DNA of 64,000 nucleotides from Oenanthe sinensis (lineage: Eukaryota; Streptophyta; Magnoliopsida; Apiales; Apiaceae). Below, piece by piece: positions 1 to 11,361 of this stretch. Every line of letters begins with the position of its first letter. Within the stretch, counting starts at the first letter, position 1. The notes under the pieces were generated by a model that worked only from the letters and a program-made list of their open reading frames with translations, made no database searches and had not been told where the DNA came from. The DNA is taken from contig CM053809.1 in the NCBI GenBank assembly GCA_028671895.1, positions 32,897,501-32,961,500 of the forward strand, read 5' to 3'. The translations under genes and the position numbers were made by a program.

Positions 1-466
1 ATTTACTGTGCTAGTCCATATTACTAACTATCATAGAAGTGTGACTGAGTAGACAATTCTGTTCTATACTTTTTTTATATATTCAATATACGGTTTGCGT
101 ATTGGGATATTATAAAGTACTACTGTCAAACTAAAGCTACCTTCGAAGTTTAAAACTTAAGGAATTTGTTAAAATTTGAGTATAGATTGTCACATACTCA
201 TTATATTTGACCATTTAAAAGCTAAACAATCGTTTTCCATAAATAGTTGTTTCAATTTATGATGTAATTGTCCAGCAGAATGTTGACGATAAATTAAAAT
301 GGCATCAACGATTTGTGCGCGTAGATTCTACGCATCACATAATAGTGCTACATAAAGACACTAAAGAGAGGCAGAGTAGAGAAAACAATTCACCCAATTT
401 AGATGTTAACACATCCAAGCAGTCAACAAGTTATATCAAAAGGACATGACGTGCTTTTGAAGATAC
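1..466 (-). other. Intron of SH3P-like gene running off the left edge
   Basis: The exon ending at 467 is followed by a GT donor (GAG/GTATCT). I searched the rest of this segment on the minus strand for the expected SH3 core (a LFPY-like motif) and found none. It therefore reads as intron continuing beyond the window. Confidence 0.6.
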
Positions 467-3400
467 CTCAGCCAAAAAGTACTTTGTTTTTCCAGAGAAA
501 AGATTAGCTGCAATTACAGGAGGAGCAGACTCTTTCCGCTGTTTCTCTGAGACAATCTGCACCACAATTTAAACAATATGACTGAGTTAAAATGGTAATT
601 GATGTACCCGGTTGTTTTTTATGGAAACAGCCAGATGCAGTCACACACCTCGGTTTCAATTTCACGAAGAATCGCAGCTACCCTCTCATGATAAGTCAAT
701 TCGCCTTCAATCTGAAAAACAAAATATTATCACAAATTATTATTTATGCATCAAAATTGTTCAAGAACATAAATTTCAGACTTACCAGTGCAACAAGCCT
801 TTGGAATGTCAGTCTTTGCTGCTGGGATTCAACAGCGGCCAATGCAGCTGATGCTTCTTTACCTAATACTGCCATGTTTCCTTTAAGCTCCTGCATTCTG
901 GCTTCAGAAGCATGCAGTTTCGTCACATTTTCGGCAATAGGAGCTTCGCGCACTCGTGCTTGTCTTCTGGCAACCTCTGCAGCCTGTTTTCTTATTGGGC
1001 AGTCAGGAAAATCGAAAATATGAGAAGATGAAAGAGAGGTTTCTGTCTAATTACCTGAGTCTCTGCTTCTTGTCTCATTCGACTATACCGCTGTGCAAGA
1101 TGTCGAGCATCTTCCAAAGGGGCCCCGTTTATCATTGATCTCAAGGGTTCTAATATCTACAATAGTCAATAAAATTACAAGGAAAAGGGATCGTAAATAT
1201 CCAAATCCAGAAATAGAAATTATCTTTTCTAAATAGGTAACAAACTAGCTACAAGGACTGCTGGTGAAATTTTCCACTAACGTACAACCTACATCCTCAA
1301 GTACATGAACAGAAAATTCCAGACACGGCAATTTGGTGATAACAGTTAAACATATATAACAAAACTTAGGTGCGCCTCGGCGTGATTTTGACAACAATGC
1401 TCACGTCACTTTCACATCAAGAAGGACCTTTTGGATATTTTATTTTTATTAAAAAAAATAGCATATGAATACCCTCAAACAAGATTCACAATGTTATAAT
1501 CAGTTTTTTTATGTAAGGTGGTAACACTTTTGGATTCGATTTTTAAGCATATAACGTAGAATTAATTAAGTGTGTGGTATAAATGAGGAAATTACTCCTA
1601 ATTGATAACTATAACTAAATTATTTAAAACTAATATATCCTTACAAATAACAAGATAATAAACAATCAATAGCATAACTTTGTGTTCTGCATCGCATGAT
1701 CAGTTTCTTAAAACTATATGCTAACAAATTGATATCTTGTGAAAGAAGTGAGTAATACATGACTGTGCAAGGCCCTTCACGGACAAAATGTAACATCAAA
1801 AGCTTGCAGAGTCCAAACAAGTGTAAACTCTCCAAACTATAATATCCACTTATCTACAAGCACTTAATAGGAAAAAAAATTGAAGCCAACAGATCTAGGC
1901 CCAAAACCTATACATGTCTTAACTCTTAACTGACGTCTTGGGTTTTGAAATTATCTTCTCAAGATTTTGATGTAGGATAGCATTCAAGAAAATCAATCAT
2001 GGAATTTTAGACAAATGCAGAGGTTTTTTCCATAGATAGATATTTCTCACTTTACTGAATATCTGTGACTGGCAAGTGCAACACACGTAGACAATAACCT
2101 TTCAGATTCTGCTTCATTCCTAATTTTAGCATTAAGAATATAAGCCTGAGTTGTGCCAGGTCCAGACCCAGCTAGAAGACTCAAGTGAAATAATTAGCTT
2201 GAAGGTTAAAGTGAACACATGTACCTTTTATCTCTCATTTCAATGAAATCGAGCAAGGACCACCTAACTTAAGTTTTCTTTCAAATAGAACTATGTTTTC
2301 ATCACTCAATATAATAGTTACACAAAAAATAGCTACAAGGTTTCTAATGTAAAGCTGTCATGGATCTCCGACAACTTCCTAACATTAATCTGCTATATAC
2401 ACTGTCAGATCCAGAAAAAGTAGGCATTAGCAATCCAATGGGCTATTATCACAATACTATTCCCAACAAAGCAAAAGAAATTCGTAGACCTTGCTAAAAA
2501 AATTAATTTAGAAGATTAACCTGTGAAAAAATTAATCTGTTAAAGTCCTCTTGTTCCTTTTCCACATGCCTACGAGCATCGCCATATATAGATGCAGCCT
2601 TGGATAAAATCTCATCATTGATGTTCTCAGATCCATATTTGCAACAATCCTCTGACAATTTGGTTCCTAGAATGCATGATATACATTTAGGAAAGAGAAA
2701 TGACCGCCATCAAGCAATAGCATTGGAAATGATATCATCTTTATAAGATCTTATGATTTAATTCAACCAAATCCCTACAAAGTGTGCCGATACAAGTATA
2801 ACCTATGGCATGGACTGCCAATATACTTCTTACCTGCTTCTATGTGTTTATACCCGACGGCTGTAAATGCCTCTGCTGCCTTGACAATATCCTTTTGAAA
2901 ATCCTGGACCATAAGAACAAAATGCAGTAAGAAAAAATATTTATTAGCAGTACAGAATTTACACATTTAAAAAAGACCCACGCCAATGAACAATAACTTA
3001 GAACGGCTAAGAGAGCTTGACATGCACAAATTAAATTATTTCAGAGACATGGGACTATGGGAGTGAACAGTTGCGGATAAAAAGTTGCAAATATGTAAAA
3101 AATGTGATATTAACAACAGCTAGAACAATACAATACTAGTGTACAGGCGCCAACTTTGATTTGGATGATTGCATTGACCTAATTTCGGTAGGTAAACGTA
3201 GACTTTATTAACCAGTCAACACAAAGATGCTACTTAAGGGGATAAATCACCTAAATATAGTATTAGTATATATAGTGATCAATGTCTATTTGGGTACATA
3301 ATATATATTTCACAGTGACCTCAATGTTGTAGATGTGTATATATATTATCACGAAAGATGTGTAGGATGGTATGTGCAAAGAGATCAGGTGATTTAACAG

Positions 3401-6400
3401 CACCAAAAAGATTGCTAGAAGCAGGGCATAAGATGCCCGCGATAAGGAAGTATGGTAGGAAGTAATTGGCAAAAAATGCACATCCAGTGTTTAAACTTTA
3501 AGGGACTTGCATTTTCCGCAAATGAGTAAAACATATTCTCTGGATGAAAATGTGTTCCTAAGACAAAGGGTGTTCTTAGGGAGCCCAAGAGCAAGTCCAA
3601 TGCATAGTTATACTTAGTCTTATAGCTATAATATAGAACTAAGTTTGCAAAATCACCACTCCAATGCATAGCTATACTTAGTCCTATAATAGCATAAATG
3701 GATAGTTGGTCCTATATTTAGGACTAAAATGGCTATAGCCATCCTTGCCACATCATCTCCAACCAACCACATAATTCTATTCATTATCAAAAAATGTTAA
3801 AATACACTTTAAATGCTAGTTTGAATGTAGTTGGTCTTATTTTAAAACTATGCATTGGAGCACTAGTTGTATTTTAAGACCAAAAACTACTTTTTAGTCT
3901 CAAATTATAGCAATGGCTATAGCCATTTTAGCTTTAGCATTGGACTTGCTCTAACAAGGAATCTGGCATATGGGTGAAACAACAGTTTCAGTTAACATAA
4001 TTAAACTTCCATAGTTGTAGTTTCTTACTTTGTTCTTACAATTTTTTTTCACTCCGACAAGTGAGCAGAGCTGTAAGTAAGTTGATATTTTGAGCTTCGT
4101 TGTCTATCTGACATCGTTAATGTAAACTAAACTTCCTTCGAGCAAAATATCCCTAAAAAGGTAACGACAGTCCAGAAGGACAAACAATGTTGCACTGCTA
4201 CGTCTCAATCAATATAAAGATATCCATTGAACTCGGTCCATAGAAAATTTAAACCAAGCAGGTTCATTACCAAGTGTGAATGAATATAACTTGCAACGAT
4301 AAGTTAATACAGTATATTATAACACAAAATAGAGAAAAACACCAATGCCTAAAACTTAAAAGATCCCCTTATAATTATATATATGTTATTAAAGTATGAA
4401 GTTGAGTTGAGGATCGAATTCAAGGGATAGCCTAGTGGCAAAGGTCTATCTCTTTTTCTGACATGGTCATGGTTTGAATCCTTATTACCCAAGAGAAAAA
4501 AAAACGAAGTTGGAAAAATAATAAAATCACGCCTAAATTAAGATTATCGCAGCAACTGGCAGTCGGAACATTTCTAACAAAATACAGTGTAAAAGACCTT
4601 TGGCAAAAGGGTGCGCCCCCAATGACCCTTTGTTGGGAAATTTTATACATCAGTAAAATGGCTTAAGCAGATGCTGTAGTTTGAGTTTACCCAATAAAGC
4701 AATGTCCCCTTTAGCACACTAAGTATAAATTTTATATAAACAGAAAAAAAAAATTGATTCTATAAAATAAGGACGTTCTGCATTCATCTATACAAACACG
4801 TAAGTAAATAGTGAGCTTTGCTTGAACCTCTACATGTTTAAACTTGTACATATAAATGAATGTATATATGTATGCAACATTTAATTTCATGCAATATAGA
4901 CACCTCCCTTATTGTTACCTTTCCAGAACGAGTAGACCTGTACAGTTTTTCCAAGTGCTGATGTCTGTGCAACTCCACTTCATCAATTACCATGACATCT
5001 GAACTTTCATAACCACTTGCACTAAACTGCTTTATTACAGCCTGAAACTAAAGCATCAACATTAGCGACTGAGAAGTAATAATGTGTAGCATACAAAACA
5101 AAATTATCCACCAAAATTGATGACATTGGTCAAGATTTACTTTCAAACTGTCACCAACTATCAAGTATCAAATGCGGGCAGTTTTAATGAGCACAGAACA
5201 TTCAAGTGTACATTAAGTCAGAAGCTGCTTATTACATTTAACCAAACAAGGCATAAGCATTGTAACTCATTCAGTTAGAAAATATATGCATACATAAATC
5301 TGTATGTAGAGATGTTAGGAGTTACGACTATAAATAGATAGCTCGTTGTACTTTCTTCATTGAGTTGAATAAAATTACTTTCAATGCAACATTTCTCTCT
5401 AAATACACACATATACATATACACGTAGTTGTTAGTTTTACGTAATCTTCATAACTTTATACATCAAATGGATTTATGCTTGTTCCTACAAAAGGTACCG
5501 TAAGAATATGTGCACAGTTCACAGAATTACACATCATGACTGTCAAAAAACAAATAACTCTTGATTGCATTATCATATAAACCCCTAAGGGGTCGTTTGG
5601 TTCGGGACTTATAGGTATCAGGTATGGGTTTCGTTCATTCCAAACCCATACCTGGTGTTTGGTTGACATTTTTAAATTTTAAAACTCATACCTCAAACCC
5701 ATAAGGTATGGGTTTCTCATACCTTAGGGGAGGTGGGTATGAGATGGAGGTATGAGGAATCAAATTAAAATTTTACTACTTTTATCTTTATTAATAAAAT
5801 TACATGTTAAATTTTAAAATAAAAATTTTATAATGATATTGTTTAATATTTAATAAATAATAGCGATTAATTTTTCGTATTAATTGCACATATTTTTTTT
5901 ATTAAAAAATATATTAAATTAATAAATTCATTCTACCATTTAACCAAACGCGTGATATCAGGAATGATACTTCATCCCCATACCACCTTAACCCGATTCC
6001 TGATTTCAATCTCATACCACTCTATGAACTAAACGACCCCTAAACGATTCACGATTAGCTCAATAGAGAGTAAGCTTACAGATAGGAACAATTTAAACAA
6101 ATAACTACAACACAAATATAATATTAAATAGCTTTTTCTTACAAGACAACAAGCTTAACCTTGATAAGCTTTATCCCAAATCAATTTAACACCTTCACGA
6201 AGTAATCGACCAAATCGCAATTTCCACATTACTATTGTTGGATATGAGGGTTCTGAAGAGATTAAATTCAACCATAACATACCAACATTATCAAAAAAAT
6301 TTCTGAAAAAATTAGGGTAGCCTAACATGAACCACACTTAAATATCAGGTAAGGTCGGTTATATTAATCATCTTCCCACATTGGCTTCTTTCCGTCACTA

Positions 6401-7039
6401 GGTCCAGGTCCGCAGTAGTCTCTTAAGTTTAACATATATTCAATGGCAGACCCAAAGGGAGCACCCGTGGGCCAGTCCCTATTTTATGGTCGGTGCTGAA
6501 TCTTCTCATAATGTTGTAGCCTTGTAGGTTGGAACTTGGAAGGCACTCAGGTTCCACTTGAAACCAAATTAATCTTAGAACCTTAAAACTTTTATAATAT
6601 ACATAAAACATTATGCTCTGCAAAAGAATGCCATATTTTATAATATACATAAAACCATGGTGTTTTGCAGCTGAACATTAGTAGAATGAATAAACATGAG
6701 TTGTTGATCAAACAAATATTTACGGACAACGGATATTATAACTCCTAAATTCTGATTCTCGCAAAAGTTCTAATTCGATCCTGACCATATATTTATATAT
6801 ATAAACAGTTCTAAACCCCTTTCTCTACCAAGCAAAATAACAAACAAAAATCAATAGTAATGAAGCTTGATGTTACTTAAACATACATTACAAAATAAAC
6901 CCAATTTTCCAAACAGCATTAAATTCAGCATTTCACTCCAAGAATTATCAAGAAAATAAACAAAAGTGAAATTTAATACCTGTTGTTGTTTGGCAACTTG
7001 CTCTCTTAGCTTACTAGCTTGCTTCCTTAAAGCATCCAT
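467..7039 (-). CDS. SH3 domain-containing protein (SH3P2-like), 3' end off-window
   Basis: Eight exons are visible on the minus strand: 7039-6980, 5041-4919, 2903-2834, 2666-2521, 1156-1055, 983-786, 711-649 and 556-467. They give 284 residues with every phase closing. The protein starts MDALRKQASKLREQVAKQQQ, the typical SH3P start. A helical BAR-like region follows, with landmarks EKLYRSTRSGKDFQKDIVKA, GTKLSEDCCKYGSEN, PLEDARHLAQRYSRMRQEAE and KGNMAVLGKEASAALAAVE. Exon 8 ends in TKYFLAE, just where the SH3 domain begins in the family, so the last exon or exons lie left of base 1. In Arabidopsis this family binds phosphoinositides and ubiquitin/ESCRT partners and acts in clathrin-coated vesicle traffic and autophagosome formation (recalled). 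Introns are long (up to about 2.1 kb) and host several transposon insertions. Gene identity is firm; which paralogue is unclear. Confidence 0.93.
3588..3952. mobile_element. Non-autonomous TIR element (GAGCAAGTCCAATGC ends), SH3P intron 2
   Basis: A 16-bp perfect terminal inverted repeat (AGAGCAAGTCCAATGC) bounds about 365 bp. Inside there are shorter repeats of TTATACTTAGTC and CCAATGCATAG type. No target duplication is obvious and no coding capacity is seen. The superfamily is not assigned. Ends of this GAGCA...CCAATG form recur at 42989-43635. Confidence 0.7.
4410..4500 (+). mobile_element. Possible tRNA-derived SINE head
   Basis: TAGCCTAGTGG at 4428-4438 resembles a pol III A box. GGTTTGAATCC at 4471-4481 resembles a B box, about 33 bases downstream, the normal spacing. 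An A-rich stretch follows at about 4495. The region between has no tRNA cloverleaf, so this is better read as a SINE 5' end than a tRNA gene. The 3' end was not located. Confidence 0.45.
5589..6040. mobile_element. Tourist/PIF-Harbinger-like MITE in SH3P intron 1
   Basis: A 452-bp segment starts GGGGTCGTTTGGTTC and ends GAACTAAACGACCCC, inverted repeats with one mismatch. It is flanked by TAA on both sides (5586-5588 and 6041-6043), the target duplication expected of PIF/Harbinger-Tourist elements. The inside is AT-rich and non-coding. A diverged copy lies in the opposite orientation at 30897-31333. Confidence 0.8.
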
Positions 7040-9531
7040 TTTATTATGTATCTAAACTTTTGATTCAATACAAATATATCTATATGTGTAAATTTTGATA
7101 TGGGTAAGATCTATAAGTGTTAATAATGTTGTCAGATCCGACAAGAACTGAGAGTTGTACAACATCGAATAGTAGTCATGTTTTTGTTGAGGCTAAGCAG
7201 CCTAAGCTCATGTTTTTTGACCCAGTTATGTTTGATACACAGTTTTGGATTGGGCTCAAATTAGTGGATTCTATCCCTGTCATAATGTTTTGGATAGGGG
7301 TGTATATGGGTTTAAATTGGGCTATAAAAATATACTGTAATTGATAGGTTCGAGCTCACCTTTTTATATTTCTCACGGAAGAATAATTATACCATCTTTT
7401 ATAAAAATATATAATTTATTTAATATTATAATCTATATAAGATATTATAATTATGAGATTGAGGATCAGATCGAACTCACATAATTTCCCTTAGTTTTAT
7501 ACTTTATACTCAAATCTCATATTAAAACAGGAAAGTGTTATTGTAATTTCAGAATATTATGTATAGTTATAAATTTGTCATTAAAAATTTATATTAAAAT
7601 ACCCGATTACCTTAAGAAATTTCATGAGATCAACATCATGTTCCTTTTTCTCTATATTTATTCTCATGTTCTAATTTTAAAATTATAATTTGAGAGTAGA
7701 TTACCAACGCCTCATTTTTAAGCAACAATTAATGTTAGTGTCCAGTTTTAAATATTGAGAATATTAGATGCGGAATGAATTCGAATTCGAGACTGTTCTT
7801 AACATGAATTGTCAATTTTTTTAAATTTAAAGTGATACTATATTAAGTTATCATAAAATTTTAACATGTTACGGAAAGTATTTCCAAATTTAAAATGGAA
7901 AAAATTCTTAAAAATTTCTTTCAAAAACGTAAAGATAAATAAGAGAATTATTAACCTTTTTTATTAAAAGTTTCTTTTCACTCATGATTAAAAACTCGAG
8001 TGCACACGCTAGAGGAGAACAAATTTTCTTTTTCTGTTCTGAAACGGTATTTTTTATAAAAAAATCATTATATTCTACATTTTTTTTTGGGAAACGAGAT
8101 TTCTAAAAATAACTCGTATTCAGCACATTTATCGTACTCATTCCTCAATTTCAGCTTCTTCTTACTCGTTCAAACCAACTCTGAACTTTTCGCAAAAATT
8201 AAAAAAAAAATCAACTCTAAACTCTACATTATGTAACTATGTGAGAATATATAATCGAAGATTTAACAGATTTATTTTAAGATATTGGAATAAAAATTTA
8301 AACTTTTGCTGTAAAAAAAATAAATTGGTAACAAAATATATGGCCGACTTGATAGTTGAAATGTTGCAGAATGGTGAGTTGTAAAATTCCACTTAATTCT
8401 TATTCGTCATCTGATGATCTTGAAGTTTAATACTGAAGCCGACTTAAGAATTGTTACTTATCAGCTAAGTTCGAAACATGGGGGGCCTCAAGTTTTCAAT
8501 ACCATTTCATATTTGCATTCACTTGCCTTTATATTTTTATATATGTCCGTCAGATGAACAAATTTCAACAAACTAATACTAGTAAGTCAAATTATTAGCC
8601 GAACTGTATAAATTATTCAAATTTTGAGTTTGCTTACTAATTACAATAGTAGATTATTGGGCTTAATTGTATTTATCAAAGTTTGAGGCTATACGTGACA
8701 TTTACTTTAGATTAATATTATATTTGAAACACTAGGTTAGAGATATATTTTATTATAACATAAAGATATTAATATTCATGAGATTATCTCACGTAATTTT
8801 TCTCAGTTTTTAAAAAATTATCATATAAATACACTAGTGTGTTATTGTAATTACAGAAAATTATATCAATTACAATAAAAAAAATACTACTACCTTATGT
8901 AATTTTTCTAAAGTAATCTCATGAATTTTATTCTCTAATATACAATAAATATAATTAAAATGCATTTTAATATCAAAATTTTGAATCAATGAAGGGAACA
9001 AAAGATTAAAAGTAAAATTACACATATAAATTATATTAATTTTATTAAGTATTGAGGATATGAGTGTGACTTAAGTAATTATATATATTAATTTTCCACA
9101 ATCCAGTTACGAGAGTTTAATTAAACTTTATAAAAAAAAAATCAAGTAATTAAACTTTATAACTTCTATTTTTGATAGGCTTAAACTTTATAATTTAGAT
9201 TGCGAAGTGACCAATAAAATCAAATTCCAGGGTGGACTGAAAAGATACCCTCCTCTCCTCCCCGGTCATCACAGGGTAATGCAACCCTGTCTTTACTCTC
9301 CCCCCCAACACCCCATCACCAAAAATAACAGCATACAAAACACACACACACACACACACACACACTGTCATTTCTTTCTTTGAATTTCCTTCACATGCCC
9401 TTTCTCTACCTCACCACCACATCATATCTACTGTGTGTGAGAGAGAGAGAGAGAGAGCAATCATTCCACACCCAACCCCACGATCCCATTTATATAATCA
9501 TCGACCCCATTTCTTTATTTTATCACCAATC
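7040..9531. other. Divergent intergenic region between SH3P-like and KKRK/CCGLFE genes
   Basis: This is the shared upstream region of the leftward SH3P-like gene and the rightward gene starting at 9532. It is very AT-rich from about 7370 to 9230 and I see no coding exon; short open frames such as 7117-7344 lack recognisable sequence. The last 300 bases become pyrimidine-rich, with a (CA)n run at about 9340-9365 and a (GA)n run at 9439-9457 that probably lie in the promoter or 5' UTR of the rightward gene. Confidence 0.6.
9340..9365. repeat. (CA)n microsatellite
   Basis: About 13 uninterrupted CA units lie upstream of the rightward gene. A (GA)n tract follows at 9439-9457, closer to its start codon. 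Confidence 0.95.
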
Positions 9532-11361
9532 ATGCCATCAGGTTCAAAGAAAAGAAAAGCTGCCAAGAAGAAAAAGCTTCAACAAAACACACACTCTCAT
9601 GGTATGTATGTGTGTTTTTTTACTTAAAGTTTCTATCTTTGCTTTTCTTTATTGTAGCCCCCCCCCCCCCCCCCAATGCTCACAGCCCATTTGTGAGTCA
9701 CTTTTGATCTGTCTCTATAATTCACTTGGTGGGTATGTCTTGTTTCTTTTTATTATTTTATGGTTGTTTCAGTTTTACTCTATTTGTTTGATTTTAGGAG
9801 ATGGGTATGAGTTGTTTTGCTTGTTTGGATTGGTTTGAGTATGCGTGTGTGTGTGTGTGTGTGTGAATAGAGCTTTTTACTGTTTGTGTTTGTTTGTAAA
9901 GTTTTCAACTTTATTTATTCTTGATTGGTGTTTTGGGGTTAGTTATAGTTGTTGGTTTGTTTTGAATCACTGATAACAATTTTTGTGAATGGATCAAATT
10001 ATGGTAGTGGAAGATGTGAAACACTTTGATGATAAAGAGAGTGATGGTGGGGAGGTTAGTTCTCCTGCTTCTCGGGATGAGTCTGGTAATTCGTTTGCTA
10101 AGGGAGAGGAGGTTGAATCGGGGAAGAGGGAAGACAGTTCATCGGCTCAACTAGTTGTTCCTGAGAGTAATTCTTTGGGAGAAGAGGATACGCAGAAAGT
10201 TGGTACTAAGGAAGAGGGCGGTGTTCAGATTGAGTGGGAGGATAATTGCAAAAGCAAGAATATAAGTATTGAATCTGCAGAGGAGGTGCATGGTGGAGGG
10301 TCATCAAGCAGCAGCAGCAGTAGCAGTAGTAGTAGTTCTGATGATGAATCTCACAATGTTGAAGATAACACAGCTTTAGTTGAAACTGGACTGGTTGTTG
10401 ATACAGTTGAGCCTGTTGAAACTGAACAGGTTGATAAGTCAGTTGAGCTTGTTGAAACTTTGGCTGAAGTTGTAAGTCAAGTAATTGAAAATGTTAAAGT
10501 TGAAGAAAATGATAATAAAGACATTGAAACTAGTTCTTCTGTTAAGCTTGATGATTCTTTATTAAACATAGTAAATCAAGCAAGTGATAGCATCACGACT
10601 AGAGAGACCGACAATAGAGTTGCTGAAGCTGTGAAAGTTGTTGATTTAGCCGAGCCAACTGATTGTCCCTCAGAAGTAGTATATAAGGTGAATGATACTG
10701 TTCAGAATGGAGAGATTCGTAATGGGAATGTTGAAACTGCCCCTTTGGTAGAATCAGAAAAGGACCCGTGGATGGAAGAGACGGTTAAAGTGATTGAGAG
10801 TGCTTCAACTGAAAATCCTAATACTTCTTGTGTGGTTGAACTGGATCTGCCTGAAGTGGCAGAGAAAAAGGTACTTACATTAGATAAAAGTGATGCAGCT
10901 TTCCTGGAAGTGGTGGATTTAGGAACAGAGAATAAGAAACTTGCAACATCTGAAAAAGCAGTAGTGTATTCGGATGCAAAAGATTCTGCTACTGAAGTGC
11001 AGGAAGACAAACTTGAGCTGTCATACAATTCTTTTGTTGGCCCTGCTAGCAATGGTGCAGTGCCTGTTCCAGATTATCAGAATCCTGGATACTCTAATAA
11101 TCAGGTCATGATTCCTACCCCCCCCCCCCCCCAAAAAAAAAAAAAAAACAGCCTCTGGTTTTTCGTTATTTCATGAAAGCCCAACGATCCAGTGCATCAG
11201 TTAATTTCCTTCTAGCTCGAAGTTTTCATGCTCTTAAATTTTTTGTATATTTTTGAATTTTTTCCCAGCCCCCCGTAGCTTCTACATCACAAGCAGTGCA
11301 GAAGGCTTCCGTAAAGAGTTGTTGTGGATTATTTGAGTTGTTCACAAGCTCTGACAGATAA
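9532..11361 (+). CDS. Plant-specific acidic protein with KKRK N-terminus and CCGLFE C-terminus, function unknown
   Basis: Three exons: 9532-9601, 10008-11104 and 11269-11361, giving 419 residues. Exon 1 encodes MPSGSKKRKAAKKKKLQQ, a highly basic start that could act as a nuclear signal. The joint reads SHG to VEDVKHFDDKESDGGEVSS. The long middle is acidic and low-complexity, with a run of 13 serines (GGGSSSS...SDDESH) and repeated VVE/VETxxxV segments. The last exon encodes KSCCGLFELFTSSDR before the stop. Plant proteins with this MPSGxKKRKAAKKK start and CCG(L/I)FE ending are known as uncharacterised proteins (recalled). Donor CAG/GTCATG and acceptor CCCAG fit phase 0. A frame that reads through the donor instead hits a C15A16 tract and ends without the conserved tail, so I prefer the spliced form. 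The role is unknown. Confidence 0.85.
9658..9674 (+). repeat. C17 homopolymer in intron 1
   Basis: Seventeen consecutive C lie in the first intron of the KKRK/CCGLFE gene. A (GT)n tract lies further on at 9845-9865. Confidence 0.95.
11118..11148 (+). repeat. C15A16 compound homopolymer in intron 2
   Basis: Fifteen C followed by sixteen A begin 13 bases after the inferred donor of intron 2 of the KKRK/CCGLFE gene. Read as coding this would give a proline-lysine run; the conserved C-terminus comes from the exon at 11269, so it is best taken as intron. Confidence 0.9.

Noticed and set aside
3263..3669. Overlapping minus-strand frames of 72 and 84 residues
   Set aside because: They lie inside an SH3P intron, overlapping the start of a TIR element, with no family resemblance.
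7117..7344. 75-residue open frame right of the SH3P-like gene
   Set aside because: No recognisable motif, no splice partner and AT-rich surroundings; chance frame.
9380..9838. 152-residue plus-strand frame
   Set aside because: It runs through (GA)n, a homopolymer of C and intron 1; the real coding segment there is the 70-base exon in another frame.
10702..11052. 116-residue minus-strand frame
   Set aside because: Antisense shadow of the acidic serine-rich exon of the KKRK/CCGLFE gene.
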